A stretch of 64,000 nucleotides of DNA from Candidatus Nitromaritima sp. SCGC AAA288-L16 (GCA_000372225.1 AQTY01000006.1:1-64000), one strand, 5' to 3'; positions 26,107-35,565 are shown, numbered from the stretch's first letter. A program made the numbers and translations. Notes: generated by a model from the letters alone, not told the origin.

Positions 26107-27076
26107 ATGATTGTTGTTACAGGTGGGGCGGGGTGTATAGGAAGTGCTGTTGTTTGGTCTTTGAATAAACGAGGTATAACCGATATCATTTTTGTAGATA
26201 GGGTGGATCACCCAGAAAAGGTAAAGAATATTGCATCGTTAGATTATTATGCATTAGAGAATAAAGATATTTTCTTAGATTATATTATAAATTTAAATAT
26301 GCCATGGTCAGTAGATGCAATTATTCATTTGGGAGGATGCTCCTCAACTATTGAAAGGAACGAAAATTTTCTAACGAAGAACAACTATGACTATACTAAG
26401 TTGCTAGCAACATACGCTCTTAATTAAAGATATTCGATTTATCTATGCTTCTAGTGCTGCCACTTATGGTAGTGGTGTAAAAGGTTTTTCTGATGAGGTG
26501 GGCCTTGCAACTTTGAGTCCTCTTAATTTATACGGACATAGCAAACAGAAGTTTGATATATGGGCCAAAGAGCAGGGAGTACTTAACCGTATCGTTGGCT
26601 TAAAGTATTTTAATGTGTTTGGCCCAAGCGAATATCATAAGAGAGAAATGCAAAGTATGGTGCGTAGAGGATATTTGCAGGTGTTGGATAGTGGAAAGAT
26701 TCGTTTGTTTAAATCTTATAACCCAAAATATGCTGACGGAGAGCAGGAACGTGACTTCTTATATCTCAAAGATGCAGTCGAGATGACACTTTTCTTTCTA
26801 GACAACTCTCAGGTTGGTAGAATATTTAATGCCGGAACAGGAGTGGCTCGGACGTGGAATGAGCTTACAGATGCTTTATTTAAAACAATGGATAGAGAGG
26901 TTACTGTCGAATATATCGATATGCCAGATGCCATACGTGCCCAGTTTCAGTATCGGACCTGTGCAACAATAGATAAGATTCGAAAGGCAGGATACTCTAG
27001 GCCGATCACTTCATTAGAAGATGCTACCACCGATTATATCCAAAACTATCTTCTTTCCAATAAACGTCTTAGCTAA
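26107..27076 (+). pseudogene. hldD: ADP-heptose 6-epimerase HldD, interrupted by a one-base frameshift
   Basis: Two frames together make one HldD. The first (26107-26427) has the NAD-binding motif TGGAGCIGS and ends at TAA. The second resumes at 26426 with KDIRFIYASSAATYG, the catalytic YGHSK, KYFNVFGPSEYHK, and RDFLYLKDA. Dropping one T at about 26425 (AAT-T-AAA) joins them without loss of residues. The true start is the ATG at 26107; the longer TTG frame at 26032 is spurious. HldD makes ADP-L-glycero-D-manno-heptose, the donor for heptosyltransferases nearby. As written the protein would be truncated at 106 residues. It may be a sequencing error or a recent loss. Confidence 0.88.
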
Positions 27077-27192
27077 TATTTCTGTTTCGATGTGTTAATA
27101 ATAAATGAGTATAAAATGTCCCAAAAGAAGAGCCATCTCTAAGGTTATTTTGACCTGATCTTCCATTAATATAGGGAGCTAAACTTGAAACA

Positions 27193-28092
27193 ATGATACC
27201 TGTAGCGCTGAAAAGATGGCTTGGAATTCCCCACCTGTGCGACAACCCCAGATCAATTTTTATTGGGTTAATCGGCGGCGTTGGCGATTTGGTTTCAGCT
27301 GCTCCTTCGATAGTTGCTTTAAAAAAAAAATACCCATCGGCTAAAATTAGCTTTGGAGTTGGAGGCGGTATTTTTTTTAATACCATTAAAAACGATCCCA
27401 ACATCGACCACTTTGAAACTCCCTTTTTCTACGATACTTGGAAAAAACGAGCACGCAGAAAGACCTACCGAAAAAAATATAAGGAACATGACCTAGTATT
27501 TCTTTTAGATAACGGGACCCTGGATTGGTGGAAACCGAGAAAGCACCTTATTGATATTTATGCTGAGAAATGTGGTGTGGTCTTGGAGCAACGAAGACCC
27601 CTTTTTTATTTGATTAAAAGCGACTTTCATGAGGCCGAAAACAAACTTCTCGAACTAGGAATTTCAGAAAACGATAAGCTTTTAGTCCTGTCGCCGGAGA
27701 CCCGTTCAAAGAAAAAAATGAAAGAATGGCCATATGAAAGTTTTCTATCTCTCATTCAAAAAATCAGGCACAATCATGATTTTAAAATCGTTACCATGGT
27801 ATCCAAAGACAACCTTAACGATTATAATGGAACAATTCCTCTAAAAGGTTATCCCTTAGGACCCTCAGCGGCGATGATCAGAAGATCCAATTTTTATCTT
27901 GGACTGGATAACGGTTTAACGCACATTGCGTCTTGTTTTGATGTGAAAATACTTTCTATACATATCGGATACCCTGTTGAATGTGCTGGCCCGCTCTCCC
28001 CATTTGCCAAAGTAGTTGCGCACAAACCTTTTGAACCCCCAGAATCTATTTCAGTAGATGAGGTTTACAAAGCCTTTCAAGAATTAATTTAA
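27193..28092 (+). CDS. GT9-family glycosyltransferase (heptosyltransferase-like)
   Basis: The 299-residue protein starts with the GT9 pattern (IFIGLIGGVGDLVSAAPSIVALKKK). It has the C-terminal donor site (NFYLGLDNGLTHIASCFDVKILSIH). At 299 residues it is slightly shorter than typical heptosyltransferases. It lies between hldD and two GT4 genes on the plus strand, which supports a role in LPS core heptose addition. Donor specificity is uncertain, because GT9 also includes non-heptose enzymes. Confidence 0.87.
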   Translation: MIPVALKRWLGIPHLCDNPRSIFIGLIGGVGDLVSAAPSIVALKKKYPSAKISFGVGGGIFFNTIKNDPNIDHFETPFFYDTWKKRARRKTYRKKYKEHDLVFLLDNGTLDWWKPRKHLIDIYAEKCGVVLEQRRPLFYLIKSDFHEAENKLLELGISENDKLLVLSPETRSKKKMKEWPYESFLSLIQKIRHNHDFKIVTMVSKDNLNDYNGTIPLKGYPLGPSAAMIRRSNFYLGLDNGLTHIASCFDVKILSIHIGYPVECAGPLSPFAKVVAHKPFEPPESISVDEVYKAFQELI

Positions 28093-28207
28093 ACTCATAT
28101 ATAGGACAAAGACAGTTTTGTGGTTCGACTTGTCCAAAGTGGTATGTTAGATTGGCTGTCAGTTATTTATGACAGATTGTTTACCCAGTTTGCTTTGAGT
28201 TCCTACC

Positions 28208-29329
28208 TTGAAATTGCTTCATATACTTCACACTGAAGCTGCTGCAGGATGGGGTGGCCAGGAGATTAGGGTCTTACAGGAAACTCGATTGCTTCTTGAG
28301 AGGGGGCATAGAGTTTCCTTGGTATGCCAGGCGCACAGTCCTCTAGAAGAACGCGCCAGATCTATTTCCAGCTCGCGGTTTCACCTTATCCCAATATCAA
28401 TGAAGAGTGCCTTGAGTCTCGGGGCATTTCTGGCCTTATATCGTTATGTTTCCAAGGGGAATCTCGATGTTATTCATACTCATAGTTCTGTTGACAGTTG
28501 GTTAGGTGGTGTGATCGGGAAATTGTTAGGAGTTCCAGTTATTCGCACTCGTCACGTTTCCTTACCGGTGAATGACTTTTTTCCAAATCACCTTTTATAT
28601 TCCTACATACCCCAGCGAATTCTTACTAGTGGAAACATGATTTCAGACACGATCAAACAGGTTCGTTGTGTTGATTCAAATAAAGTCATTTCTATTTCCG
28701 CGGGAGTCGATCTACGTAAATTTGATTCAGGAATTTCCGGAGAAAAGATTCGCAAAGAATTAAAGGTTAATTCAAATCAAATTCTTATAGGAAAAATAGG
28801 CGTCATTAGGGGATGGAAAGGGCATAACTATTTCCTTGAGGCTATTCCCTTGATTTTAAAAAAGATTCCTCATGCTAAGTTTGTGATTGTAGGAGATGGC
28901 CCAGGTTTTAAAGAAATAAAATCTAAAGTTAAGCTAGCTAGGATTGAGAATAAAGTAGACCTCCTTGGGCATAGGGAGGATGTTCCTGAGATTATGGCAG
29001 CATTAGATGTTCAAGTGTTGGCCTCATTTGCTGGAGAAGGTACCCCACAAGTTATACCACAGGCATTTGCAATGAAGACACCAGTGGTAGCGACAAACAT
29101 AGCCTCGATTCCAGATCTTTTAGGTCAAGGGGAACGAGGGGTATTGATTGAACCTGAAAATGCGCTAAGTCTTGCCGAAGGTGTATTGAAGATCACCAAA
29201 AACTCTGAGGTTGCGAGCCACCTAGTTGAAAGTGCAAACTCATTTTGCCTCAAGGAATTAACAGTGGATAAAATGATGGATACAACTATAGCTATTTATG
29301 AAGAAGTTATTTCTTCTTTCAAAAAATAA
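28208..29329 (+). CDS. GT4-family glycosyltransferase
   Basis: The 373-residue GT-B protein has an N-terminal acceptor half (LLHILHTEAAAGWGGQEIRV, LDVIHTHSSVDSWLGG). The donor half contains LIGKIGVIRGWKGHNYFLEA, FVIVGDGPGFK and ASFAGEGTPQVIPQAFAMKTP; the EX7E pair is partly altered (Gln replaces the second Glu). The start is TTG at 28208. It is followed 31 bp later by another GT4 gene in the same direction. Confidence 0.88.
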   Translation: MKLLHILHTEAAAGWGGQEIRVLQETRLLLERGHRVSLVCQAHSPLEERARSISSSRFHLIPISMKSALSLGAFLALYRYVSKGNLDVIHTHSSVDSWLGGVIGKLLGVPVIRTRHVSLPVNDFFPNHLLYSYIPQRILTSGNMISDTIKQVRCVDSNKVISISAGVDLRKFDSGISGEKIRKELKVNSNQILIGKIGVIRGWKGHNYFLEAIPLILKKIPHAKFVIVGDGPGFKEIKSKVKLARIENKVDLLGHREDVPEIMAALDVQVLASFAGEGTPQVIPQAFAMKTPVVATNIASIPDLLGQGERGVLIEPENALSLAEGVLKITKNSEVASHLVESANSFCLKELTVDKMMDTTIAIYEEVISSFKK

Positions 29330-29360
29330 TCAGATATACCATTAGTTTATCAGGGCACAT

Positions 29361-30494
29361 ATGAAAATTGCTGTCATAAGACAAAAGTTCGTTAACTATG
29401 GCGGGGCTGAACAATTTGTTTCAGGATATGCAAATCAGCTTGCCAACATGGGACATGCGATACATATTTTTGCAAATCAATGGACTCCGTCTAATCACCC
29501 TAATATAAAGATTCATTCTGTTCGAGCTATCAAAAGAAATTCTTTTTTGAGAGTTCTGTCGTTTGCTTGGTTTGTGCTCCAATCAATACGCTCTGAATCC
29601 TTCGATATTATTCAAAGTCATGAACGAATGTGGCGTCAAGACGTATATAGGGCTGGAGATGGATGTCATTGTGAATGGCTTGAAAGACGGGCATGTTATT
29701 TGCCATTTATGAAGAAGCTTTTTTTTCGTTTCAATTTGTTTCATCAATTAATTTTGATATTGGAGAAAAGAATTTTTGAGAAAGGAGAATGTAAAAAAAT
29801 TATAGCTATCTCCGAAATGGTCAAGCGAGACATACTAAAACATTACCAACTTCCAGAAAAAAGAGTGGAGGTGGTCTATAATGGAGTGCAATTAGATAGA
29901 TTTAATCCAAGCAATAGAAAACCTTTTCGAGACGAAGTTCGACAGCAGTTAATAATTTCTGACAAGGAAGTAATGATTTTGTTTGTGGGGTCAGGATTTG
30001 AAAGAAAAGGGCTGGAGTATTTAGTTAAGTCTGTTCGGTATATGAAATATAAAAACTGGAGATTAGTCCTTTTGGGAAAGGGGAAATGGAAAAAATATTT
30101 GCGGTTTGCTTCGAAAGATGATCAGAAAAAAATCACGCACTTGGAACCCATTGACAAAATTGAAAAGTTATATGCAGCAGCAGACTTCTTTGTCCTTCCT
30201 TCAATTTATGAACCATTTGGAAATGCCAATCTGGAAGCTTTGGCCTCGGGGCTCCCGATCATCACGAGCCGTAATTGTGGGGCTGCAGAAATAATTACAC
30301 CGAAAAAAGAAGGAATTATTTTGGAAGATCCATCAGATTCTAAAGCTATCGCTGACGCCATAGATTATTTGATGGATTCTAAGATTAGGGAACCGATGGG
30401 ACAATCAGCTCGTTTGTTAGCAGAGAAATTTACGCACGAGCGCAATGCCTCTGAGATGTTACAAATTTACCAGAAGTTGATAGAGCATAAATAA
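29361..30494 (+). CDS. GT4-family glycosyltransferase, WaaG-like LPS core enzyme
   Basis: The 377-residue protein resembles WaaG (LPS core glucosyltransferase I). It has N-terminal MKIAVIRQKFVNYGGAEQF, the WaaG-typical IIQSHERMWRQDVYRAGDG, and the intact donor motif PSIYEPFGNANLEALASGLP. WaaG adds the first hexose to inner-core heptose at the cytoplasmic membrane face. The heptose-pathway genes upstream (hldD, GT9) agree with this role. The gene ends 47 bp before a convergent GT2 gene. Confidence 0.87.
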   Translation: MKIAVIRQKFVNYGGAEQFVSGYANQLANMGHAIHIFANQWTPSNHPNIKIHSVRAIKRNSFLRVLSFAWFVLQSIRSESFDIIQSHERMWRQDVYRAGDGCHCEWLERRACYLPFMKKLFFRFNLFHQLILILEKRIFEKGECKKIIAISEMVKRDILKHYQLPEKRVEVVYNGVQLDRFNPSNRKPFRDEVRQQLIISDKEVMILFVGSGFERKGLEYLVKSVRYMKYKNWRLVLLGKGKWKKYLRFASKDDQKKITHLEPIDKIEKLYAAADFFVLPSIYEPFGNANLEALASGLPIITSRNCGAAEIITPKKEGIILEDPSDSKAIADAIDYLMDSKIREPMGQSARLLAEKFTHERNASEMLQIYQKLIEHK

Positions 30495-30541
30495 AAACCC
30501 AGAATAGGCGGTAATTAAAAAATATAAGATAGCGAACAAAA

Positions 30542-31555
30542 TTAAATCAAATGACGTATTATTTTCCAATATGTGTTTAGCGCTGGGCTAAGTAAATTTG
30601 TCAGGAGGGGGTTGTCCATACCGCTTACAGCAAGAGTTCCTTGATAAATACGAGTGATTTCTTTGTCGGGTACCTTGCGCAAATATTTTTGTTTTTTCCT
30701 TTTAGTTAGTATGCTCGGCAAAAGGATTAGAATTTCAAAATAGCTTTTCATTTTAAGAAGAAACCATTTATTAATAGCGGCGTGAAACCACTGAGAAAAT
30801 TCAACAATAATTAAAGCAGGGCAAATTAACGCGAGTGTTTTAACCTCCATGTTTTTTAGTAAAATATGGAGACGATTTTTTTCAGAGGAGTAATACTTTA
30901 AAATACCTTTGTTGAATTTATAGTGGTGGTACATGACAGCTTGTGGAATAACTTTAAGGTGCCATCCTGCCAGTCGAATTCTCCATGACAAATCATGATC
31001 TTCGTGATAAAGAAACAGGTCTTCGTCAAATCCTCCTACCGTTTCATATACTTCTCTTTTTAACATAAAAATTCCACCACATGCTGATTCAAACGGTTCC
31101 TGATAACCAGGATCTTTCTGGCCGAGTAAATTTGGATAGGCGATTCCGGTATAATTAATCAATACGCCAAGAGAATTAATTGTATTTTGTTGGTCGATGT
31201 GTAGGATTTTTGGGATAGTTCCTCCCACATTGGAATCGCTTTCTAAAACCTTCGCTAACTCCCCGACACATTTAGAATGTAGTTTTAGATCGCTGTTGAG
31301 GAAAAGAAGATAGTCGCCTTTGGCGAGACCTAATCCTCTATTGATAGCAGAGCCAAAACCTAGGTTTTTCCCGTTTTCAATAATTTTAATAGAGGGGAAA
31401 CGCTTTCGAATAAATTCGACGGAGTCGTCCTTAGACCCGTTATCGCTAATAATAATATCTATTTTGTTTCTATTTTGATCGAGTATAGATTGAATACACT
31501 CGACGATGACATTTTTGTCATTCCAATTAACAATAATAGCAGTTACTTTTTTCAA
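30542..31555 (-). CDS. GT2-family glycosyltransferase (rhamnosyltransferase-like)
   Basis: The 337-residue protein is a GT-A enzyme: VTAIIVNWNDKNVIVECIQS, IIISDNGSKDDSVEF, acidic YLLFLNSDLKL, and FDEDLFLYHEDHDLSWRIRLAGW, which is typical of WbbL-like rhamnosyltransferases. A C-terminal hydrophobic helix (about residues 245-275) may attach it to the membrane. It likely adds a deoxyhexose in O-antigen or capsule. It is downstream of the CapF-like pair on the same strand, which would make a deoxyhexose donor. Confidence 0.9.
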   Translation of the reverse strand: MKKVTAIIVNWNDKNVIVECIQSILDQNRNKIDIIISDNGSKDDSVEFIRKRFPSIKIIENGKNLGFGSAINRGLGLAKGDYLLFLNSDLKLHSKCVGELAKVLESDSNVGGTIPKILHIDQQNTINSLGVLINYTGIAYPNLLGQKDPGYQEPFESACGGIFMLKREVYETVGGFDEDLFLYHEDHDLSWRIRLAGWHLKVIPQAVMYHHYKFNKGILKYYSSEKNRLHILLKNMEVKTLALICPALIIVEFSQWFHAAINKWFLLKMKSYFEILILLPSILTKRKKQKYLRKVPDKEITRIYQGTLAVSGMDNPLLTNLLSPALNTYWKIIRHLI

Positions 31556-31738
31556 AGGTTTTCTCTTTCGTGTTAGGAAGAAAATAAAAACATTACATAG
31601 TTAGGAATAGTTATTGTGCTAGCTATGAAAATTTACCCTAGTGCTCAAATTATATCGGGGACTCAAATATTCTATGGACTTTCTTGCGATGTTGTAATTT
31701 GAAGGTGGCAAGCCATTAATTTCTGGATGGGTGTAAAT

Positions 31739-32144
31739 CTATTCTAAAATTTGTTCGTAGAAAGTGTCTGGATCATCAGCGTTGAAAGATTCATTAGCGT
31801 AAACAATGAGCACCATATCAGTATCTCCAATATTTTTTATAGCATGAATGATTCTGGGAGTTATTTTTACTGTTCGTAGCGCGCCTTCACCCATGAGTAA
31901 TTCTTTTTCTTCACCTGTTTCAAGGTCCTTTAGTAGCAGGAGGCCTTTTCCTTTTGGGACACAGAACCATTCTAGTTTTCGAGTATGATAATGGTTGCCG
32001 CGAGTTTTCCCAGGGTAAGCAACTGAAACATGAATTTGACCAAACTCATGGGGAACTTCCAGACCTTTGCTTCCTAAAACTTCTATAAGCCAACCTCGCT
32101 CGTCTGACTTGCAGTCAAGGTTTTTTTATTAGAATATCCTTCAT
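31739..32144 (-). pseudogene. CapF C-terminal-type cupin, frameshifted in an A7 tract
   Basis: The ATG at 32144 overlaps the stop of the upstream reductase as ATGA, so it is the natural start. The frame then hits TGA after nine codons. Removing one A from the A7 run (T7 at 32121-32127 on the plus strand) gives a continuous ~134-residue cupin: NLDCKSDERGWLIEVL, PGKTRGNHYHTRKLEWFCV with its metal-binding His residues, and ITPRIIHAIKNIG, ending QILE at the TAG at 31739. This matches the C-terminal cupin of CapF/FnlB-type UDP-sugar enzymes. The defect may be a sequencing error in the homopolymer, slippage, or real decay. Confidence 0.78.
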
Positions 32145-33010
32145 TGAGTCACCTCTTTTTGAAACCAGAGCAAGGTCTTTTTTATCCCTGACCGAAGAGT
32201 GGTTTTTGGTGTCCACTTGAACCGTTGTCTGAAACGTGTGGCGTCTAGTGAAAAAGAATTTTGTCCGGTGCTTGCATTGGGAGAATATGATTCTTTTACT
32301 TCTACACCCGAAGATTTGATGCTCCGTATGACCTGACGCAACGAGGTCGTCTGGTTGGTGCCAACATTATAAACCCCTGAAATAAAATTATTTGTTTTAA
32401 TCCCCGCGAGCACCATTGCTTTTACTACATCTTCTACGTAAATAAAGTCTCTTTTCTGGTGACCGTCACCGTCAATTCTAAGAGGTTCTTTGTTTATTGA
32501 TTTATGACAGAATGTGGCGATAACGGAATTATATTCAGGGCGGCAACCTGGCCCATAGACATTTGCAATACGAAGTATAACGTGTTCAAAGCCAGAAAGT
32601 CGAATCAGATCCTCTGCCGTTCTTTTTGAGACACCGAACAGCGTTGCCGGTTCGACCTTGTAAGATTCAGTAACCAGTTTTCCGGGCGGCTTTATTTTTT
32701 TATAAACTTGCGATGAAGATGTGAAAATGATACGAGGAGAAGACTTCCCATATTTTCTAATCGCTTCGATAAGGTTGAAAGTAGCTTGGATATTCCCTTT
32801 TAAAATTTCTTCGTTGGTTCCTCGGTTCACACCGGCGATATGATAAATTAGATCCAAATTTTTAATAAAAGACTTTAGTTCATTTATCTCTGGAAATTTT
32901 TTGGAAGAGTTACGTTTAAGGATAGTAACCTCAAAGTTGGTTAACTGATGAAGAGTATTTGTAAGGTGTGAACCTAAAAATCCTGATGACCCGGTTACGC
33001 CAACTTGCAT
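32141..33010 (-). CDS. NAD(P)-dependent sugar reductase/epimerase, CapF N-terminal-like
   Basis: The 289-residue SDR protein has the nucleotide site VTGSSGFLGSHL. The middle resembles CapF/FnlB (IYHIAGVNRGTNEEILKGN, IANVYGPGCRPEYNSVIATF, KRDFIYVEDVV), including the family's GVSKRTAEDL. In CapF one polypeptide carries this domain plus a cupin that catalyse C3 epimerisation and C4 reduction to UDP-N-acetyl-fucosamine-type sugars. Here the two parts are separate, overlapping genes. The ATG at 33010 has AAGGAAA just upstream; the frame's earlier ATG at 33025 does not, so I prefer 33010. Substrate is inferred. Confidence 0.85.
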   Translation of the reverse strand: MQVGVTGSSGFLGSHLTNTLHQLTNFEVTILKRNSSKKFPEINELKSFIKNLDLIYHIAGVNRGTNEEILKGNIQATFNLIEAIRKYGKSSPRIIFTSSSQVYKKIKPPGKLVTESYKVEPATLFGVSKRTAEDLIRLSGFEHVILRIANVYGPGCRPEYNSVIATFCHKSINKEPLRIDGDGHQKRDFIYVEDVVKAMVLAGIKTNNFISGVYNVGTNQTTSLRQVIRSIKSSGVEVKESYSPNASTGQNSFSLDATRFRQRFKWTPKTTLRSGIKKTLLWFQKEVTQ

Positions 33011-33192
33011 TGGTTTCCTTTCCATAAAACTATAGGGTATTTATGCATGTTACTTTTAAAAAGCGGATCTTTTAAAATGTTTACACAGTATTTTTAAATC
33101 AAGAAGCTAAAATACCTGCGTTTGAAAATATCATAGTTGGTTTACTAATAATTACTTCTTAAACGGCATTATTTCTACGAGGCTTAAGCGGT

Positions 33193-34329
33193 ATGGTTAG
33201 ATTTACCATTATATTCGTTCTTTCTCTGGCGCTGACAATAAGCTTAAAGATAACAGATTTTCGGGTTGCTAACGCTGCAGAACCACCGGTGTTTAGTCAA
33301 GCTCTACCTGGCTATGTCTATCAGTTTCCAGAAGATTTTTACTCTCATGATGATTTTAGAATTGAATGGTGGTACTACACCGGAAATCTAGAAGAGGTGG
33401 GAACGTCTCGTCCCTTTGGTTATCAGCTTACATTTTTTCGTGTGGCTCTTGACACCAGAGATAGGAATCCAAATCCATCTAAATGGAAGGTGGGGCATAT
33501 TTATTTTGCGCATATGACACTAAGCGATATAGAAGGTGAAAAGTTTCATTACTTTGAGCGAATTAACCGCAAGGGAATTGGTAACGCTGGTGCAGACTCT
33601 CAACGGCTGATGGTTTGGAATGAAGATTGGTCTCTTGAAGGTAAGGATGAAAAACACTTGCTTGAAGCTGTTGAGTCAGGAACGGGTATTAAACTGCAAC
33701 TATCCCCTGAGAAAAAACTGGTGATCCATGGCCAAGATGGAATTAGTAAAAAAGGAAGCGAAACAGGAAATGCCTCGCATTATTTTTCCTACACACGTAT
33801 GAAAACAAGTGGGGCGGTATTCGTAGATGGAAAAAGTTATAAGGTTTTTGGAACAAGTTGGATGGACCACGAATACTCGAGTAATCAGTTGAATGATGAA
33901 TTGTCTGGCTGGGATTGGTTCTCATTAAAGCTTGATGATCAGACTGAATTGATGCTGTACCAACTTCGCAGAAAATCTGGGGGTATCGGTTTTTTTTCGA
34001 GTGGAACTTTCGTTTCATCTGACGGGGTTTCACACCATATAAAGCGAGACGAATTTACAGTTGAATCATCAGCTCAGTGGACAAGTAAACAGTCAGGTAT
34101 TACCTACCCCGCTGGCTGGAAACTGAGTTTACCAGGTTTAGGGATAAAATTAAGCCTATTACCTGATCTGAATGATCAAGAGCTTTATGACCTGCGTTCA
34201 ATTTCAACATCTTATTGGGAGGGGAGCGTTTCAGTAGAAGGGACTATTCGCGGGGAACTGATTAAAGGTAAAGGATATGTGGAGCTAGTAGGTTACGGCA
34301 AATCCCTAATACAGGATTTGCCAGATTAA
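33193..34329 (+). CDS. Exported lipocalin-like/CrtC (AttH) family protein
   Basis: The 378-residue product has an N-terminal signal peptide (IIFVLSLALTISLKI). It is followed by a Trp/Tyr-rich beta domain (EDFYSHDDFRIEWWYYTGNL, FGYQLTFFRVAL, TSWMDHEYSSNQL) characteristic of the CrtC/AttH lipocalin-like family. Some members hydrate carotenoids; others are periplasmic proteins with unknown ligands. No carotenoid genes lie nearby, so I make no enzymatic claim. The gene stands between the glycan island and the sigma-54-driven small gene. Confidence 0.8.
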   Translation: MVRFTIIFVLSLALTISLKITDFRVANAAEPPVFSQALPGYVYQFPEDFYSHDDFRIEWWYYTGNLEEVGTSRPFGYQLTFFRVALDTRDRNPNPSKWKVGHIYFAHMTLSDIEGEKFHYFERINRKGIGNAGADSQRLMVWNEDWSLEGKDEKHLLEAVESGTGIKLQLSPEKKLVIHGQDGISKKGSETGNASHYFSYTRMKTSGAVFVDGKSYKVFGTSWMDHEYSSNQLNDELSGWDWFSLKLDDQTELMLYQLRRKSGGIGFFSSGTFVSSDGVSHHIKRDEFTVESSAQWTSKQSGITYPAGWKLSLPGLGIKLSLLPDLNDQELYDLRSISTSYWEGSVSVEGTIRGELIKGKGYVELVGYGKSLIQDLPD

Positions 34330-34432
34330 ATAACTAGGCAAAAACTTCCTTTTTGGGGAAAATCAAGCTCGTAACGGATAGGATAAAAACTCGGAAAGTC
34401 CTTAAAATAAAGAGTTTTGAAGGGTTTGAAGT

Positions 34433-34448
34433 TGGCATAGAATTTGCT
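34433..34448 (+). promoter_or_regulatory. Sigma-54-type promoter for the 87-residue protein
   Basis: The plus strand reads TGGCATAGAATTTGCT, with GG and GC 10 nt apart and five of six bases of the -24 TGGCAC element and all of TTGCT. It is the best match of the three such elements in the window. Transcription would start near 34459, about 38 nt before the ATG at 34497. Confidence 0.8.
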
Positions 34449-34496
34449 TAATTTATGGATTTATAAAGAATAAATTCCATCGAACCGGAGAAAGTT

Positions 34497-34760
34497 ATGG
34501 TAAATCCCGTTAGTAATACTAGCAAACCTCTTATCACAGCACCTGACTCGCAAAGACAAAAGAATTCATCTCAAGAATATAATGAATATGCTTCTATCAA
34601 TGTTGAATTCTCCGAGCAAGCAAAGAAAGTTAAAATATTTGAAGAAGGTAGTAACTTAACTAACGTATTAAAAAGTGAGTTTGATCAGATTCTTGGACTT
34701 GATGAAAGTAAGAAAGAGTTGTTTCTTGAAAGGTTAGATCATATTTTAGCTGATAATTAA
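34497..34760 (+). CDS. Small acidic protein under sigma-54-type control, unknown function
   Basis: The 87-residue protein starts at an ATG preceded by GGAGAAAG. The N-terminal 40 residues are polar and look disordered (Ser, Asn, Gln, Pro). The C-terminal half is amphipathic helix (INVEFSEQAKKVKIFEE, then DESKKELFLERLDHILADN). The segment INVEFSEQAKK faintly recalls the LSxxAK pattern of the anti-sigma factor FlgM, and the promoter type suggests membership in the flagellar regulon. The C-terminus does not show a clear FlgM signature, so I leave it unnamed. No other gene is cotranscribed. Confidence 0.75.
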   Translation: MVNPVSNTSKPLITAPDSQRQKNSSQEYNEYASINVEFSEQAKKVKIFEEGSNLTNVLKSEFDQILGLDESKKELFLERLDHILADN

Positions 34761-34791
34761 CTTTGGAATTAGGGTTAGTCATTTCTGTAAG

Positions 34792-35556
34792 TCAAATTTT
34801 TTTTAATATTATGCTTAGACAAGTGAGTCCTCCATCTGCTTTTTCGAATTCGCTTATATCTAGTTGTACCGTTTTAAATCCTTCTTGATGAATTTTATTT
34901 GCTATTTCATTTGATCCTTTTGAAATTAAAACCGTTTTCCCGATAGCTAGACAGTTAGCAGAGCAGCGGTTAGATTTGCTTGCCTCAATCCATTTAAATT
35001 CATGAAGAGGGGTAGTGTCTACCGAAGATGGATCAAGTACGAGAATATTTTTCCCTAAATACGAGACGGAAGTTTTTAGGTGCAACCCGCTGAGGACTTT
35101 TACAGGGACAACAGGTTTTTTTGTGAACTTGGCTAGCGCGTTTACAGCTTCCAAATTGGTTCTGCTAGATATTCCCACAAATATTTTTTTCTTCGTATTT
35201 AGTACGTCGCCTCCATCTAAAGTAACTTGAGGAGGAAGCCTTTTTATGGTTCTATAATTTTTAATTTCTTTATGAACGCTAACACCTTCGCCAAGCCTTG
35301 AATTTTCTTTATTAGGGCACGCCAGGGCTAAATGGTCGAAAACAACGGTTGTATCTTCTACAAACGGTGCGTCGGGATATTCATAAACAGCTGGGAGTAA
35401 GACAACCTCTATCCCAGTCTCCTCTAAAGCAGCGATATAGCATTCGTGCTGTAAACAGGCACGCTTGAGGTTGATAGGCTGGTTTTTCGGGTTTGCAGAA
35501 ATAGCCTGATTAAAAGAAGGGCCTGGTCTTCGAACAAAAGCAATGGTCTTGGGCAT
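34792..35556 (-). CDS. Dimethylarginine dimethylaminohydrolase (DDAH)-like amidinohydrolase
   Basis: The 254-residue protein has the guanidine-modifying-enzyme pattern of DDAH: FVEDTTVVFD, TLDGGDVL, the catalytic His in LSGLHLKTSVSYLG, and the nucleophilic Cys near the C-terminus in ADGGLTCLSI. Length matches DDAH. The reaction would be hydrolysis of methylated arginine or related guanidines to citrulline plus amine. It starts nine bases after the GGCT-like gene and is likely cotranscribed with it. Substrate within the family is not certain. Confidence 0.87.
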   Translation of the reverse strand: MPKTIAFVRRPGPSFNQAISANPKNQPINLKRACLQHECYIAALEETGIEVVLLPAVYEYPDAPFVEDTTVVFDHLALACPNKENSRLGEGVSVHKEIKNYRTIKRLPPQVTLDGGDVLNTKKKIFVGISSRTNLEAVNALAKFTKKPVVPVKVLSGLHLKTSVSYLGKNILVLDPSSVDTTPLHEFKWIEASKSNRCSANCLAIGKTVLISKGSNEIANKIHQEGFKTVQLDISEFEKADGGLTCLSIILKKI

Positions 35557-35565
35557 TGACCGAGG

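Noticed and set aside
27069..27404. 111-residue minus frame across the GT9 start
   Set aside because: It overlaps the GT9 gene, and its Pro/Lys-rich repeats are typical of a shadow.
28140..28157. TGGTAT-N6-TTGGCT before the GT4 gene at 28208
   Set aside because: It resembles the sigma-54 elements but spacing is wrong by one base or more, and sigma-54 promoters do not tolerate that.
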